DNA from: Burkholderiaceae bacterium
Lineage (GTDB): Bacteria > Pseudomonadota > Gammaproteobacteria > Burkholderiales > Burkholderiaceae_C
Length of the DNA stretch: 8,263 nucleotides
Assembly: GCA_023268425.1 (NCBI GenBank)
Contig: JALRFN010000373.1
Coordinates: 1-8,263, forward strand
Reading direction: 5' to 3'
Shown here: positions 1-5,497 of the stretch, piece after piece
Position numbering within the stretch: position 1 is the first letter of the stretch
Layout of the letters: every line of letters begins with the position of its first letter
The notes under the pieces: generated by a model
The model's database searches: none
What the model saw: only the letters and a program-made list of their open reading frames with translations
What the model was told of the DNA's origin: nothing
Made by a program: the position numbers and the translations under genes

Positions 1-30
1 AGCGCGGTGCAGGCGCGTTTGCGCGACTGA
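1..30 (+). CDS. pheT: C-terminal end of phenylalanyl-tRNA synthetase beta subunit (partial)
   Basis: An open frame enters the window at base 1 and stops with TGA at 28-30, giving the last nine residues SAVQARLRD. The ending resembles the end of E. coli PheT (...SLRD), and pheT directly precedes ihfA in most proteobacteria. The gap to the ihfA start is only 22 bases, consistent with cotranscription. The full protein would be the large subunit of the cytoplasmic enzyme that charges tRNA-Phe. Identity rests on nine residues plus gene order, so it is likely rather than proven. Confidence 0.7.
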   Translation, partial: SAVQARLRD

Positions 31-37
31 TTGGTGC

Positions 38-46
38 GAGAAGGGG
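38..46 (+). promoter_or_regulatory. Ribosome binding site deciding the ihfA start
   Basis: The purine run GAGAAGGGG ends six bases before ATG 53, ideal Shine-Dalgarno spacing. An in-frame TTG at 47 abuts the run with no spacer, so it is unlikely to be the start; a further ATG at 62 is too far downstream for good spacing. Confidence 0.7.
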
Positions 47-52
47 TTGAAC

Positions 53-376
53 ATGGACTTGATGGTCGACAGTTTGGAGACGCCAGCGCTGACCAAGGCG
101 CACATGGCTGAATTGCTTTACGAGCAAATCGGTTTGAACAAGCGCGAGGCCAAAGACATGGTCGACGCCTTTTTTGACGTTATGGTCGATGCCCTCGTGC
201 AAGGCGAAGAGGTGAAAATTTCGGGTTTTGGCAATTTCCAAGTCCGCACCAAGTCGGCTCGACCGGGGCGCAACCCGCGCACGGGAGAGCCAGTGCCCAT
301 CGAGGCACGTCGCGTCGTGACCTTTCATGCCAGTCCTAAATTGCGTGAACTGGTGCAGGGCGATGAGCAGGCCTGA
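53..376 (+). CDS. ihfA: Integration host factor alpha subunit
   Basis: This 107-residue protein belongs to the HU/IHF family of small basic DNA-bending proteins. IHF alpha pairs with IHF beta (not in this window), binds specific sites in the nucleoid and bends DNA sharply for replication initiation, site-specific recombination and sigma-54 promoter activation. Visible signatures are the dimerising helices at residues 14-50, the SGFGNF turn at 57-62, and the beta-arm RPGRNPRTGEPVPI at 70-83, whose Pro75 corresponds to the DNA-intercalating proline. The motif GLNKREAKD at 27-35 is typical of the alpha rather than the beta subunit. A roughly 12-residue N-terminal extension relative to E. coli IhfA (99 residues) is common in betaproteobacteria. 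The gene follows pheT by 22 bases and precedes a MerR-type gene, the conserved order in Burkholderiales. ATG 53 is chosen over TTG 47 on ribosome-site spacing. Confidence 0.96.
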   Translation: MDLMVDSLETPALTKAHMAELLYEQIGLNKREAKDMVDAFFDVMVDALVQGEEVKISGFGNFQVRTKSARPGRNPRTGEPVPIEARRVVTFHASPKLRELVQGDEQA

Positions 377-380
377 GCCC

Positions 381-430
381 ATCGAGGTGGCAGCTCTTGC
401 TGAACTTGCGCTAAAGTCTGCAGCCTCGAT
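381..430 (+). other. Imperfect stem-loop between ihfA and the MerR gene
   Basis: ATCGAGG at 381-387 pairs with CCTCGAT at 424-430. After a 2x2 internal loop, GCAG at 390-393 pairs with CTGC at 418-421, closing a loop of about 24 bases. There is no U-run afterwards, so it is not a standard terminator. It could be an mRNA leader structure, a stabiliser of the ihfA 3' end, or chance. The MerR gene start at 445 has no evident ribosome site, which makes a leader structure mildly interesting. Confidence 0.3.
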
Positions 431-444
431 TCAAACTGCTTGAT

Positions 445-861
445 ATGTCTGACGTTTTGCCTGCCATCCCTCCCAAGCGTTACTTCACCATCGGTGAGGT
501 CGCGGAGCTGTGTGGCGTCAAACCTCACGTGTTGCGGTATTGGGAGCAAGAGTTCACCCAACTCAGTCCCGTCAAGCGCCGGGGCAATCGGCGGTATTAC
601 CAGCACCACGAGGTGTTGATGGTCAGACGCATCCGTGATTTGCTCTATGAACAGGGCTTCACCATTCACGGTGCCCGCAACCGCTTGCAAGAATTGGTCA
701 GTGCGGAGCGCTCAGCCAAACGATTGATGGCGGAGGAGTCCGGTGGCACGGATGGCTCAGGGGCGCAAGCAGAGCCCGAGAGCGCGGCAACGGCGCTTCA
801 CGTCTTGGACTTGCGCCAAGAATTGAGAAACATCCGCGATTTGTTGACGCTGGATGTTTGA
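445..861 (+). CDS. MerR-family transcriptional regulator, ihfA-linked
   Basis: The 138-residue product starts with a clear MerR-type winged helix-turn-helix at about residues 13-82: YFTIGEVAELCGVKPHVLRYWE forms the first helix-turn-helix, and the RRGNRRYY segment matches the wing. The acidic/alanine-rich stretch near 95-115 looks like a flexible linker, and the last 20 residues (LDLRQELRNIRDLL) could form a short coiled coil for dimerisation. There is no C-terminal cysteine cluster or drug-binding domain, so this is not a metal or drug sensor of the classic type; it looks closer to the short MlrA/CarA-like group. It follows ihfA by 68 bases, and this pairing is conserved in betaproteobacteria, but the regulon is not known to me. 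No Shine-Dalgarno is evident before ATG 445. A regulator role is inferred from the domain only. Confidence 0.9.
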   Translation: MSDVLPAIPPKRYFTIGEVAELCGVKPHVLRYWEQEFTQLSPVKRRGNRRYYQHHEVLMVRRIRDLLYEQGFTIHGARNRLQELVSAERSAKRLMAEESGGTDGSGAQAEPESAATALHVLDLRQELRNIRDLLTLDV

Positions 862-887
862 GTCCAGAAACAACGCTGAAATCGAGC

Positions 888-893
888 TATAAT
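888..893 (+). promoter_or_regulatory. -10 element of the tRNA-Pro promoter
   Basis: A perfect TATAAT lies ten bases before the mature tRNA 5' end, placing a transcription start near 899-901. No good -35 hexamer exists at 16-18 bases upstream. The element sits just past the MerR stop codon and gives the tRNA its own promoter. Confidence 0.65.
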
Positions 894-902
894 TTAAGGC
901 TT

Positions 903-979
903 CGGCGTGTAGCGCAGCCTGGTAGCGCACTTGCATGGGGTGCAAGGGGTCGCGAGTTCGAATCCCGCCACGCCGACCA
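903..979 (+). tRNA. tRNA-Pro, anticodon GGG
   Basis: A full 77-base cloverleaf folds by eye. The acceptor stem CGGCGTG (903-909) pairs fully with CACGCCG (969-975). The D stem GCGC (912-915) pairs with 925-928. The anticodon stem CTTGC (930-934) pairs with GCAAG (942-946) around loop ATGGGGT, giving anticodon GGG at 937-939, which reads proline codons CCC and CCU. The T arm carries the standard TTCGAAT loop; its stem has one A-C mismatch (955/965). The discriminator is A976 and CCA is encoded at 977-979. The C at the first position, pairing with G at the last, is typical of bacterial tRNA-Pro. It has its own -10 element and a terminator ten bases downstream. Confidence 0.97.
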
Positions 980-988
980 TATCAATCC

Positions 989-1021
989 AAACGGGTTAGC
1001 TTGTGCAAGCTAGCCCGTTTT
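989..1021 (+). terminator. Intrinsic terminator of the tRNA-Pro gene
   Basis: A 14-bp stem (989-1002 with 1007-1020, one G-U pair) closes the four-base loop GTGC. The 3' arm ends in GTTTT followed by GCTTT, a U-rich tail. It begins ten bases after the tRNA CCA and cleanly separates the tRNA unit from queC. Confidence 0.88.
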
Positions 1022-1031
1022 GCTTTGGTCG

Positions 1032-1055
1032 CCGCTTGCTCGAGGCGAGTTGCGG
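1032..1055 (+). other. Small hairpin in the queC leader
   Basis: CCGC (1032-1035) pairs with GCGG (1052-1055) and CTCG (1039-1042) with CGAG (1046-1049), separated by a small internal loop of T/G bases and closing a three-base loop. It lies 27 bases before ATG 1082. It does not resemble preQ1 riboswitch classes I or II as I know them. It may be chance in GC-rich DNA. Confidence 0.2.
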
Positions 1056-1081
1056 TCCATGGCCTCTCGGTTGAAAGCAAC

Positions 1082-1783
1082 ATGAACCCACGTGCTTTGG
1101 TTTTGTTTTCTGGTGGACAGGACTCAGCCACTTGCTTGGCTTGGGCCTTGGCGCGCTACGACCATGTCGAGACCATTGGCTTTGACTATGGCCAGCGTCA
1201 CCGCATCGAACTCACGTGTCGCGAGCGTTTTCGCCAGCAAGTCGTGGCAACCCCCTTCCAATGGCGAGGCGCCCTGGGTCAAGACCACTTGTTGGACATG
1301 TCGGTGCTGGGCAGCATCAGCGACACCGCCATGACCGATGAGCGCGCGATCGCGTTTGCTGAAAACGGTCTGCCCAACACTTTCGTGCCTGCGCGCAACC
1401 TTTTGTTCTTCCAATTTGCTGCGGCGGTGGCGTATCGACGCGGCCTTGAGGTGTTGGTGGGGGGCATGTGCGAGACCGATTATTCGGGTTACCCCGACTG
1501 CCGCGACAACACCTTGAAGGCCTTGCAAGTGGCCATGAGCTTGGGCTTGGATAGCCCCATGGTGGTCGAGACGCCTTTGATGTGGTTGGACAAGGCGCAG
1601 ACATGGGCGATGGCGCAAGACTTGGGTGGCAGCGCGTTGGTGGATTTGGTGCGGCGCGATACGCACACCTGTTATCTGGGTGATCGTGTGCACGAGCATG
1701 AATGGGGCTTTGGTTGTGGTGAGTGCCCCGCGTGCCAATTGCGCGCCCAAGGCTACAGAACCTACCGAGAGGCCAAGCCGTGA
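1082..1783 (+). CDS. queC: 7-cyano-7-deazaguanine (preQ0) synthase QueC
   Basis: QueC converts 7-carboxy-7-deazaguanine, ammonia and ATP into preQ0 in the cytoplasm, the last shared step before queuosine-specific reduction. The 233-residue product shows the PP-loop ATP-pyrophosphatase motif SGGQDS at 10-15, the VPARN motif at 102-106, the family signature CETDYSGYPDCR at 130-141, and a C-terminal zinc site of four cysteines, Cys197, Cys212, Cys215 and Cys218. Length is normal for the family. ATG 1082 is chosen because the next residues match the canonical QueC N-terminus; the frame stays open upstream through the tRNA, which is spurious. The ribosome site is weak (GAAAGC). Its stop overlaps the queD start by four bases, so queC leads a queCDE operon. 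No promoter is obvious between the tRNA terminator and the start. Confidence 0.96.
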   Translation: MNPRALVLFSGGQDSATCLAWALARYDHVETIGFDYGQRHRIELTCRERFRQQVVATPFQWRGALGQDHLLDMSVLGSISDTAMTDERAIAFAENGLPNTFVPARNLLFFQFAAAVAYRRGLEVLVGGMCETDYSGYPDCRDNTLKALQVAMSLGLDSPMVVETPLMWLDKAQTWAMAQDLGGSALVDLVRRDTHTCYLGDRVHEHEWGFGCGECPACQLRAQGYRTYREAKP

Positions 1784-2847
1784 CCGCAGCTTGGACCTTG
1801 GCCAGCTCGACCTTGCAAAGCGCACGTCTCGAGCCAAGCGGTGCGTGGCGAGGCTACGGCATGCAGCTGGAGGCTTGGGCCGCTTGGCCAGATGAAGCCT
1901 GCGCTTACCCGGGGGGGCAACTGGCGAGTGCCACCGCGGCTTTGTATGCCGCAGCCCAAGCCTTGATCGATGTGCCTTTGCACGAGGTGCTGGCTGATGC
2001 CAGCGACGCCGGCGTGCTGCGCGATGTGCGTCAGCGTTGGCAAGAGCAGGGCAATCCGACAGTGGCGCGCATGCGTTTGTCGTCCACATCCACGTCAGGC
2101 GTCGATATGGATGCGTCTGGTCGCGTGGTGCTGTGGCGTCGCTACCGCTTGCGCTGCGCACATTTTTTACCCAATGTGCCGCCGGGCCACAAATGTGGCC
2201 GCTTGCACGGTCATGACTTCGAAGTGGTGCTGCACGTGTTGCAAAGCGAAGCCGTGTGCGACCACGATGCGCTGGACCGCATTTGGGCGCCTTGGCATGT
2301 CCAGCTGAATTTCCAGCGATTGAATGATTTGCCTGGCTTGAGCAACCCAACCAGCGAACTCTTGTCCTCGTGGTTGTGGCAGGCGGTGGTGCTGCAAATG
2401 CCCGGTTTGCTGGGTGTGACCGTGTTTGAGACGGCCAGTTGCGGGGCGCATTTTGATGGCGAGAGCCACCGCATCTGGAAGGACTTCAGCTTTGACAGCG
2501 CAACGCGTTTGGGCTTGGCGCCTGAGGGCGCACCAGAATCTCATGTGCACGGCCACACCTACCGTTTGCGCCTGGTGATGCAGGCCCCGCTTGATCCGGT
2601 GATGGGCTGGGGCATCGACTTTGGCGATGTCAAAGCGGCTTTTGCTCCGGTGTTCAAAGACTTTGATCACCAGCCCCTATTTGAGCAAGACGGCTTGCAG
2701 CGCGGTGATGTGTTGGTGATCGCGCAAGCCATCCATGCGCGTGCCCAAGCGGTCTTGCCGAGCCTGGAGCGCACCCTGCTGCGCGACGGTGATGGCGGGG
2801 GTTGTGAGCTGTCCAACTCGGGCGACTTTTTGCCTCTGACGCTGTGA
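1780..2847 (+). CDS. queD: Triple T-fold QueD-type 6-carboxytetrahydropterin synthase fusion
   Basis: QueD turns dihydroneopterin triphosphate into 6-carboxy-5,6,7,8-tetrahydropterin, the step before QueE. At 355 residues this is about three times E. coli QueD (roughly 120). Fold 2 (about 117-229) matches QueD closely: zinc ligands His128, His143 and His145, nucleophile Cys139 in KCGRLHGH, LNDLPGL at 181-187, NPTSE at 189-193, and pterin-anchoring Glu217 in FET; but the catalytic Asp-His is replaced by Asn177-Phe178. Fold 3 (about 232-355) keeps HGH at 257-259, IDFGDVKAAF at 279-288 and Asp296-His297, but has Thr242 for the first zinc His, no Cys, and no anchoring Glu. Fold 1 (about 5-115) is a faint T-fold copy with Arg16, Gly25 and Gly27 in the zinc positions. 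GTG 1780 overlaps the queC stop as GTGA and has GAGAGG seven bases upstream. The fold 1 assignment is by pattern only. Confidence 0.88.
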   Translation: MTAAWTLASSTLQSARLEPSGAWRGYGMQLEAWAAWPDEACAYPGGQLASATAALYAAAQALIDVPLHEVLADASDAGVLRDVRQRWQEQGNPTVARMRLSSTSTSGVDMDASGRVVLWRRYRLRCAHFLPNVPPGHKCGRLHGHDFEVVLHVLQSEAVCDHDALDRIWAPWHVQLNFQRLNDLPGLSNPTSELLSSWLWQAVVLQMPGLLGVTVFETASCGAHFDGESHRIWKDFSFDSATRLGLAPEGAPESHVHGHTYRLRLVMQAPLDPVMGWGIDFGDVKAAFAPVFKDFDHQPLFEQDGLQRGDVLVIAQAIHARAQAVLPSLERTLLRDGDGGGCELSNSGDFLPLTL

Positions 2848-3485
2848 CGTATTCGGTCAAAGAAATCTTCTACACCTTGCAAGGCGAGGGCGTGCATGCC
2901 GGACGTCCGGCGGTGTTTTGTCGTTTCGCAGGCTGTAACCTTTGGAATGGCCGCGAGGCTGACCGAGCCGCGGCGGCGTGCCGATTTTGCGATACCGATT
3001 TTGTGGGTGTGGACGGCAGCGGTGGTGGCAAATTTGCAGATGCGCAATCGCTCGCCCTGGCTGTCGCGAAAACATGGCCTTCAGATGACCATGCGCACCG
3101 CATGGTGGTGCTCACTGGCGGCGAACCCCTGATGCAAGTCGATGAGGCCTTGACCACGGCTTTGCATGCGCAAGGCTTTTACATCGCCGTGGAAACCAAC
3201 GGGACCATGGCGCCTCCGCCGGGGTTGGACTGGTTGTGTGTCAGCCCCAAAGGCTGCGCACCTCTGGTGGTGACGGCGGGCCAAGAGCTCAAATTGGTCT
3301 ACCCACAAAGCGAGCCCGAGGCCCAGCCTGAGCGCTTTGTTCATTTGGATTTCGCGCACTTCTCGCTGCAGCCAATGGACAGTCCGCAGGCGGCATCAAA
3401 CACGGCAGCGGCCTTGGCTTACTGTCGAGCCCACCCGCAGTGGCGGCTCTCGGTGCAGACCCACAAGTGGCTGAACATCCCTTGA
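2844..3485 (+). CDS. queE: 7-carboxy-7-deazaguanine synthase QueE (radical SAM)
   Basis: QueE is a radical SAM enzyme that rearranges 6-carboxytetrahydropterin to 7-carboxy-7-deazaguanine, the substrate of QueC. The 213-residue product has the QueE opening YSVKEIFYTLQGEG at 3-16 and iron-sulfur ligands Cys31, Cys46 and Cys49. This CX14CX2C spacing, instead of the usual CX3CX2C, is the form described for Burkholderia multivorans QueE. SAM-binding TGGEP lies at 91-95, followed by ETNGT, VSPKG, LKLVYP and a C-terminal QTHKWLNIP, all family landmarks. The GTG start overlaps the queD stop (GTGA) and has no Shine-Dalgarno, so translation probably depends on coupling to queD. No later start would keep the conserved N-terminus. 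Radical SAM enzymes need reduced flavodoxin or a similar donor, not encoded here. It is the last gene of the queCDE operon. Confidence 0.96.
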   Translation: MTYSVKEIFYTLQGEGVHAGRPAVFCRFAGCNLWNGREADRAAAACRFCDTDFVGVDGSGGGKFADAQSLALAVAKTWPSDDHAHRMVVLTGGEPLMQVDEALTTALHAQGFYIAVETNGTMAPPPGLDWLCVSPKGCAPLVVTAGQELKLVYPQSEPEAQPERFVHLDFAHFSLQPMDSPQAASNTAAALAYCRAHPQWRLSVQTHKWLNIP

Positions 3486-3512
3486 GCCTCGCGGCGGGCG
3501 CGTCAGGTTCTG

Positions 3513-3518
3513 CATAAT
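3513..3518 (+). promoter_or_regulatory. Possible -10 element upstream of the NYN gene
   Basis: CATAAT matches five of six bases of the consensus and sits 28 bases after the queE stop. No convincing -35 hexamer lies 16-18 bases upstream. If used, transcription would begin near 3525, at the foot of the stem-loop at 3526-3553. Weak evidence. Confidence 0.3.
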
Positions 3519-3525
3519 GCCAACT

Positions 3526-3553
3526 GGCGTTGAGTGCTCAGACACTTGGCGCC
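3526..3553 (+). other. Inverted repeat in the queE-NYN intergenic region
   Basis: GGCGTTGAGTG (3526-3536) can pair with CACTTGGCGCC (3543-3553) over 11 bp, including three consecutive G-U pairs, around a six-base loop. A TA-rich stretch and a run of six T (3577-3582) follow, 24 bases past the stem, too far for a normal terminator. It may be a leader structure of the downstream mRNA or a weak end of the que operon. The surrounding 117-base gap holds nothing else recognisable. Confidence 0.35.
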
Positions 3554-3602
3554 ACTAATCGCCTAGTTAGCTTTACTTTTTTGCCCTTTGGGCCGAGCCC
3601 TC

Positions 3603-4409
3603 ATGAACCACCGAAAACCCTTGACCCAGCGCGATCGAAGCGTCGCGCTGTTGGATGCCCGTTACCTCTCTTGGCTGGCGCATGGCGCGCGTGTCGGACG
3701 CCACGGCCTGGCGCATGTGGTTGCACGTGCTTTGGATGGCGCGGGCCTGCCGTCGCTGCTCTTGCGCACTTACTGGTACAGCGACCGAGACGACGGCCTG
3801 ACACTGGATGATCAAACGCAGCGTTTGGTGCCCAACTACGACGCCGATGGCGGCGCGTCGGTGGCTGCAGCCATGGCTTCAGATTTGTTGGCCTTGGCGC
3901 AACGCGGTGCCTGCGAGACCGTGGTCATCGCCAGCGACGACGACCGTTTGGTCGGCGCGATCGAAGAGGCCAAGTTGCACGGTTTGCGCGTATGCGTGTT
4001 GGGTGATGAAGGCATGAGTGACCTGTCGGCCTTGGCTGAGGAGGATGCGTCCAGCGCCCGCTTGTTGCGTCAAGCAGACCGTCGCTTGCTGATCCACGCC
4101 AGTGCACTGGGCCAAGGGGGGGCGGGCGCCAGAGAGGCCTCGGAGGCCTGGCCCCGTGTCCAAGAGATGGTCAACGCGTGGTGGTTGGAGCGCGACCCCG
4201 ATGAGGCCGCATTGTTGCAGCAAACCCTGCAAAGCTCACACGGCTTGCCGCAAGATTTGGATCGGTTGATGTTGGCGCGCGCGCGCGCCGCTTTGGGGCG
4301 CACCTTGGATATTGCCGAGAAGCGCCAGTTGCGCAATTTGGTTCGCGAAGCGGCACTCGCCGACGCCGCGCCCACAGGCGATGGCATGCCCGACGACGAA
4401 GAAGACTGA
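3603..4409 (+). CDS. NYN-domain (PIN-like) putative ribonuclease
   Basis: The 268-residue product carries an N-terminal NYN domain (DUF88/LabA-like branch of the PIN nuclease fold) at about residues 12-136. Visible landmarks are the first strand SVALLDARYL with Asp18, the helix AAAMASDLLALA containing Asp94, and VVIASDDDRLVGAIEEAKLHGLRVCVLG with Asp112 and Asp114; these acidic residues would hold the metal ions of the nuclease site. Family members are thought to cut RNA, but substrates are mostly unknown. Residues 137-268 form an alpha-helical, alanine- and arginine-rich tail that I do not recognise, ending in an acidic DDEED. ATG 3603 is preferred over the in-frame TTG 3588; neither has a good ribosome site. 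It stops 26 bases before rfbB and may be the first gene of that operon. A link to rhamnose synthesis is not evident from its sequence. Confidence 0.82.
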   Translation: MNHRKPLTQRDRSVALLDARYLSWLAHGARVGRHGLAHVVARALDGAGLPSLLLRTYWYSDRDDGLTLDDQTQRLVPNYDADGGASVAAAMASDLLALAQRGACETVVIASDDDRLVGAIEEAKLHGLRVCVLGDEGMSDLSALAEEDASSARLLRQADRRLLIHASALGQGGAGAREASEAWPRVQEMVNAWWLERDPDEAALLQQTLQSSHGLPQDLDRLMLARARAALGRTLDIAEKRQLRNLVREAALADAAPTGDGMPDDEED

Positions 4410-4435
4410 CGCAAAAACACAAGCGGGAGATACAC

Positions 4436-5497
4436 ATGGCGATTCTGGTCACCGGCGGCGCCGGGTTCATCGGATCCAATTTCGTGCTGGACTGGGTGGC
4501 ACAGCGCGACGAGTTGGTCGTCAACGTCGACAAACTGACCTATGCAGGCAACCTACATAACCTGGACAGCATCCGCGACCACGAGCGTCACGTGTTCGTG
4601 CAAGCCGACATTGGCGACCGCGCACGCCTGACGGAATTACTCCGTGAGCATGCGGTGCGCGCCGTGGTGCACTTCGCGGCTGAAAGCCATGTGGACCGAT
4701 CGATCGACGGCCCTGGCGAATTCATCTCGACCAATGTGGTCGGCACCTACCAATTGTTGGAGGCGGCGCGTAGCCACTGGTTGAGCCTCACCGGGCAGGC
4801 GCACCAAGACTTTCGCTTTTTGCACGTCAGCACCGACGAGGTCTACGGCTCCTTGGAGCCTGGGACACCGGCTTTCACCGAGCAACACCGCTACGAACCC
4901 AACAGCCCTTACAGCGCCAGCAAGGCCGCCAGCGACCACTTGGTGCGCGCGTGGCACCACACCTATGGCTTGCCAGTGTTGACCACCAATTGCTCCAACA
5001 ACTACGGGCCTTACCACTTTCCCGAAAAATTGATCCCGTTGATGATCGTCAACGCCCTGGCGGGCAAGGCGTTGCCTGTCTATGGCGATGGCCAGCAGAT
5101 ACGCGATTGGCTGTATGTCAAAGACCATTGCAGTGCGATTCGCCGGGTTTTGGATGCCGGGCAACTGGGCGAAACCTACAACGTGGGCGGGTGGAACGAG
5201 CAGGCGAACATCGACATCGTGCGTTTGGTCTGTCGTTTGTTGGACGAGATGCAGCCGCGTGCAGATGGTGGCTCCTACGCCTCCCAAATCAGCTTCGTCA
5301 CCGATCGCCCAGGGCACGACCGCCGCTACGCCATGGATGCTTCCAAATTGCACCGCGAGCTCGGATGGAAGCCTGAGGAGACGTTTGAGACGGGGATCCG
5401 CAAGACTGTGCGCTGGTACTTGGATCATCCCGAGTGGGTGGCTCAAGTCTTGAGCGGAGGCTATCGGGCGGACCAGCGTTTGGGGCAGGGCGCATGA
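4436..5497 (+). CDS. rfbB: dTDP-glucose 4,6-dehydratase
   Basis: RfbB/RmlB is the second enzyme of dTDP-L-rhamnose synthesis; it converts dTDP-glucose to dTDP-4-keto-6-deoxyglucose with tightly bound NAD+. The 353-residue product is an extended short-chain dehydrogenase: the NAD-binding TGGAGFIGSNF at 6-16 (Gly7, Gly10, Gly13), the AAESHVDRSI motif at 81-90, the catalytic TDE at 133-135 in STDEVYG, and the Tyr159-x3-Lys163 pair in PYSASKAASDH. NNYGPYHFPEKLIP and GDGQQIRDWLYV downstream are typical substrate-side motifs. Length is standard for the family. GGAG at 4426-4429 lies six bases before the ATG. Its TGA overlaps the rfbD ATG by four bases. The product feeds surface polysaccharide such as O-antigen or exopolysaccharide; the acceptor glycosyltransferases are not in the window. 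Confidence 0.97.
   Translation: MAILVTGGAGFIGSNFVLDWVAQRDELVVNVDKLTYAGNLHNLDSIRDHERHVFVQADIGDRARLTELLREHAVRAVVHFAAESHVDRSIDGPGEFISTNVVGTYQLLEAARSHWLSLTGQAHQDFRFLHVSTDEVYGSLEPGTPAFTEQHRYEPNSPYSASKAASDHLVRAWHHTYGLPVLTTNCSNNYGPYHFPEKLIPLMIVNALAGKALPVYGDGQQIRDWLYVKDHCSAIRRVLDAGQLGETYNVGGWNEQANIDIVRLVCRLLDEMQPRADGGSYASQISFVTDRPGHDRRYAMDASKLHRELGWKPEETFETGIRKTVRWYLDHPEWVAQVLSGGYRADQRLGQGA

Noticed and set aside
47..52. TTG 47 as ihfA start
   Set aside because: It abuts the ribosome site with no spacer; ATG 53 has ideal spacing.
388..400. Sigma-54-like promoter (TGGCAG then TTGC) upstream of the MerR gene
   Set aside because: The GG and GC dinucleotides are separated by eight bases, two short of the strict ten-base spacing of sigma-54 promoters.
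903..979. Mobile-element attachment site at the tRNA-Pro 3' end
   Set aside because: No integrase gene and no repeat of the tRNA 3' end were seen in the window; the flanking genes are host core genes.
935..1081. Upstream extension of the queC reading frame
   Set aside because: It runs through the tRNA and its terminator and precedes the conserved QueC N-terminus.
1022..1081. preQ1 or preQ0 riboswitch before queC
   Set aside because: I see a small hairpin but none of the conserved loop and A-rich tail pairing of known preQ1 classes I or II.
1124..2350. Long open frame of 408 codons on the minus strand
   Set aside because: It lies antisense to queC and queD, has a biased arginine/histidine-rich composition and no recognisable domain; it is a shadow of GC-rich codon bias.
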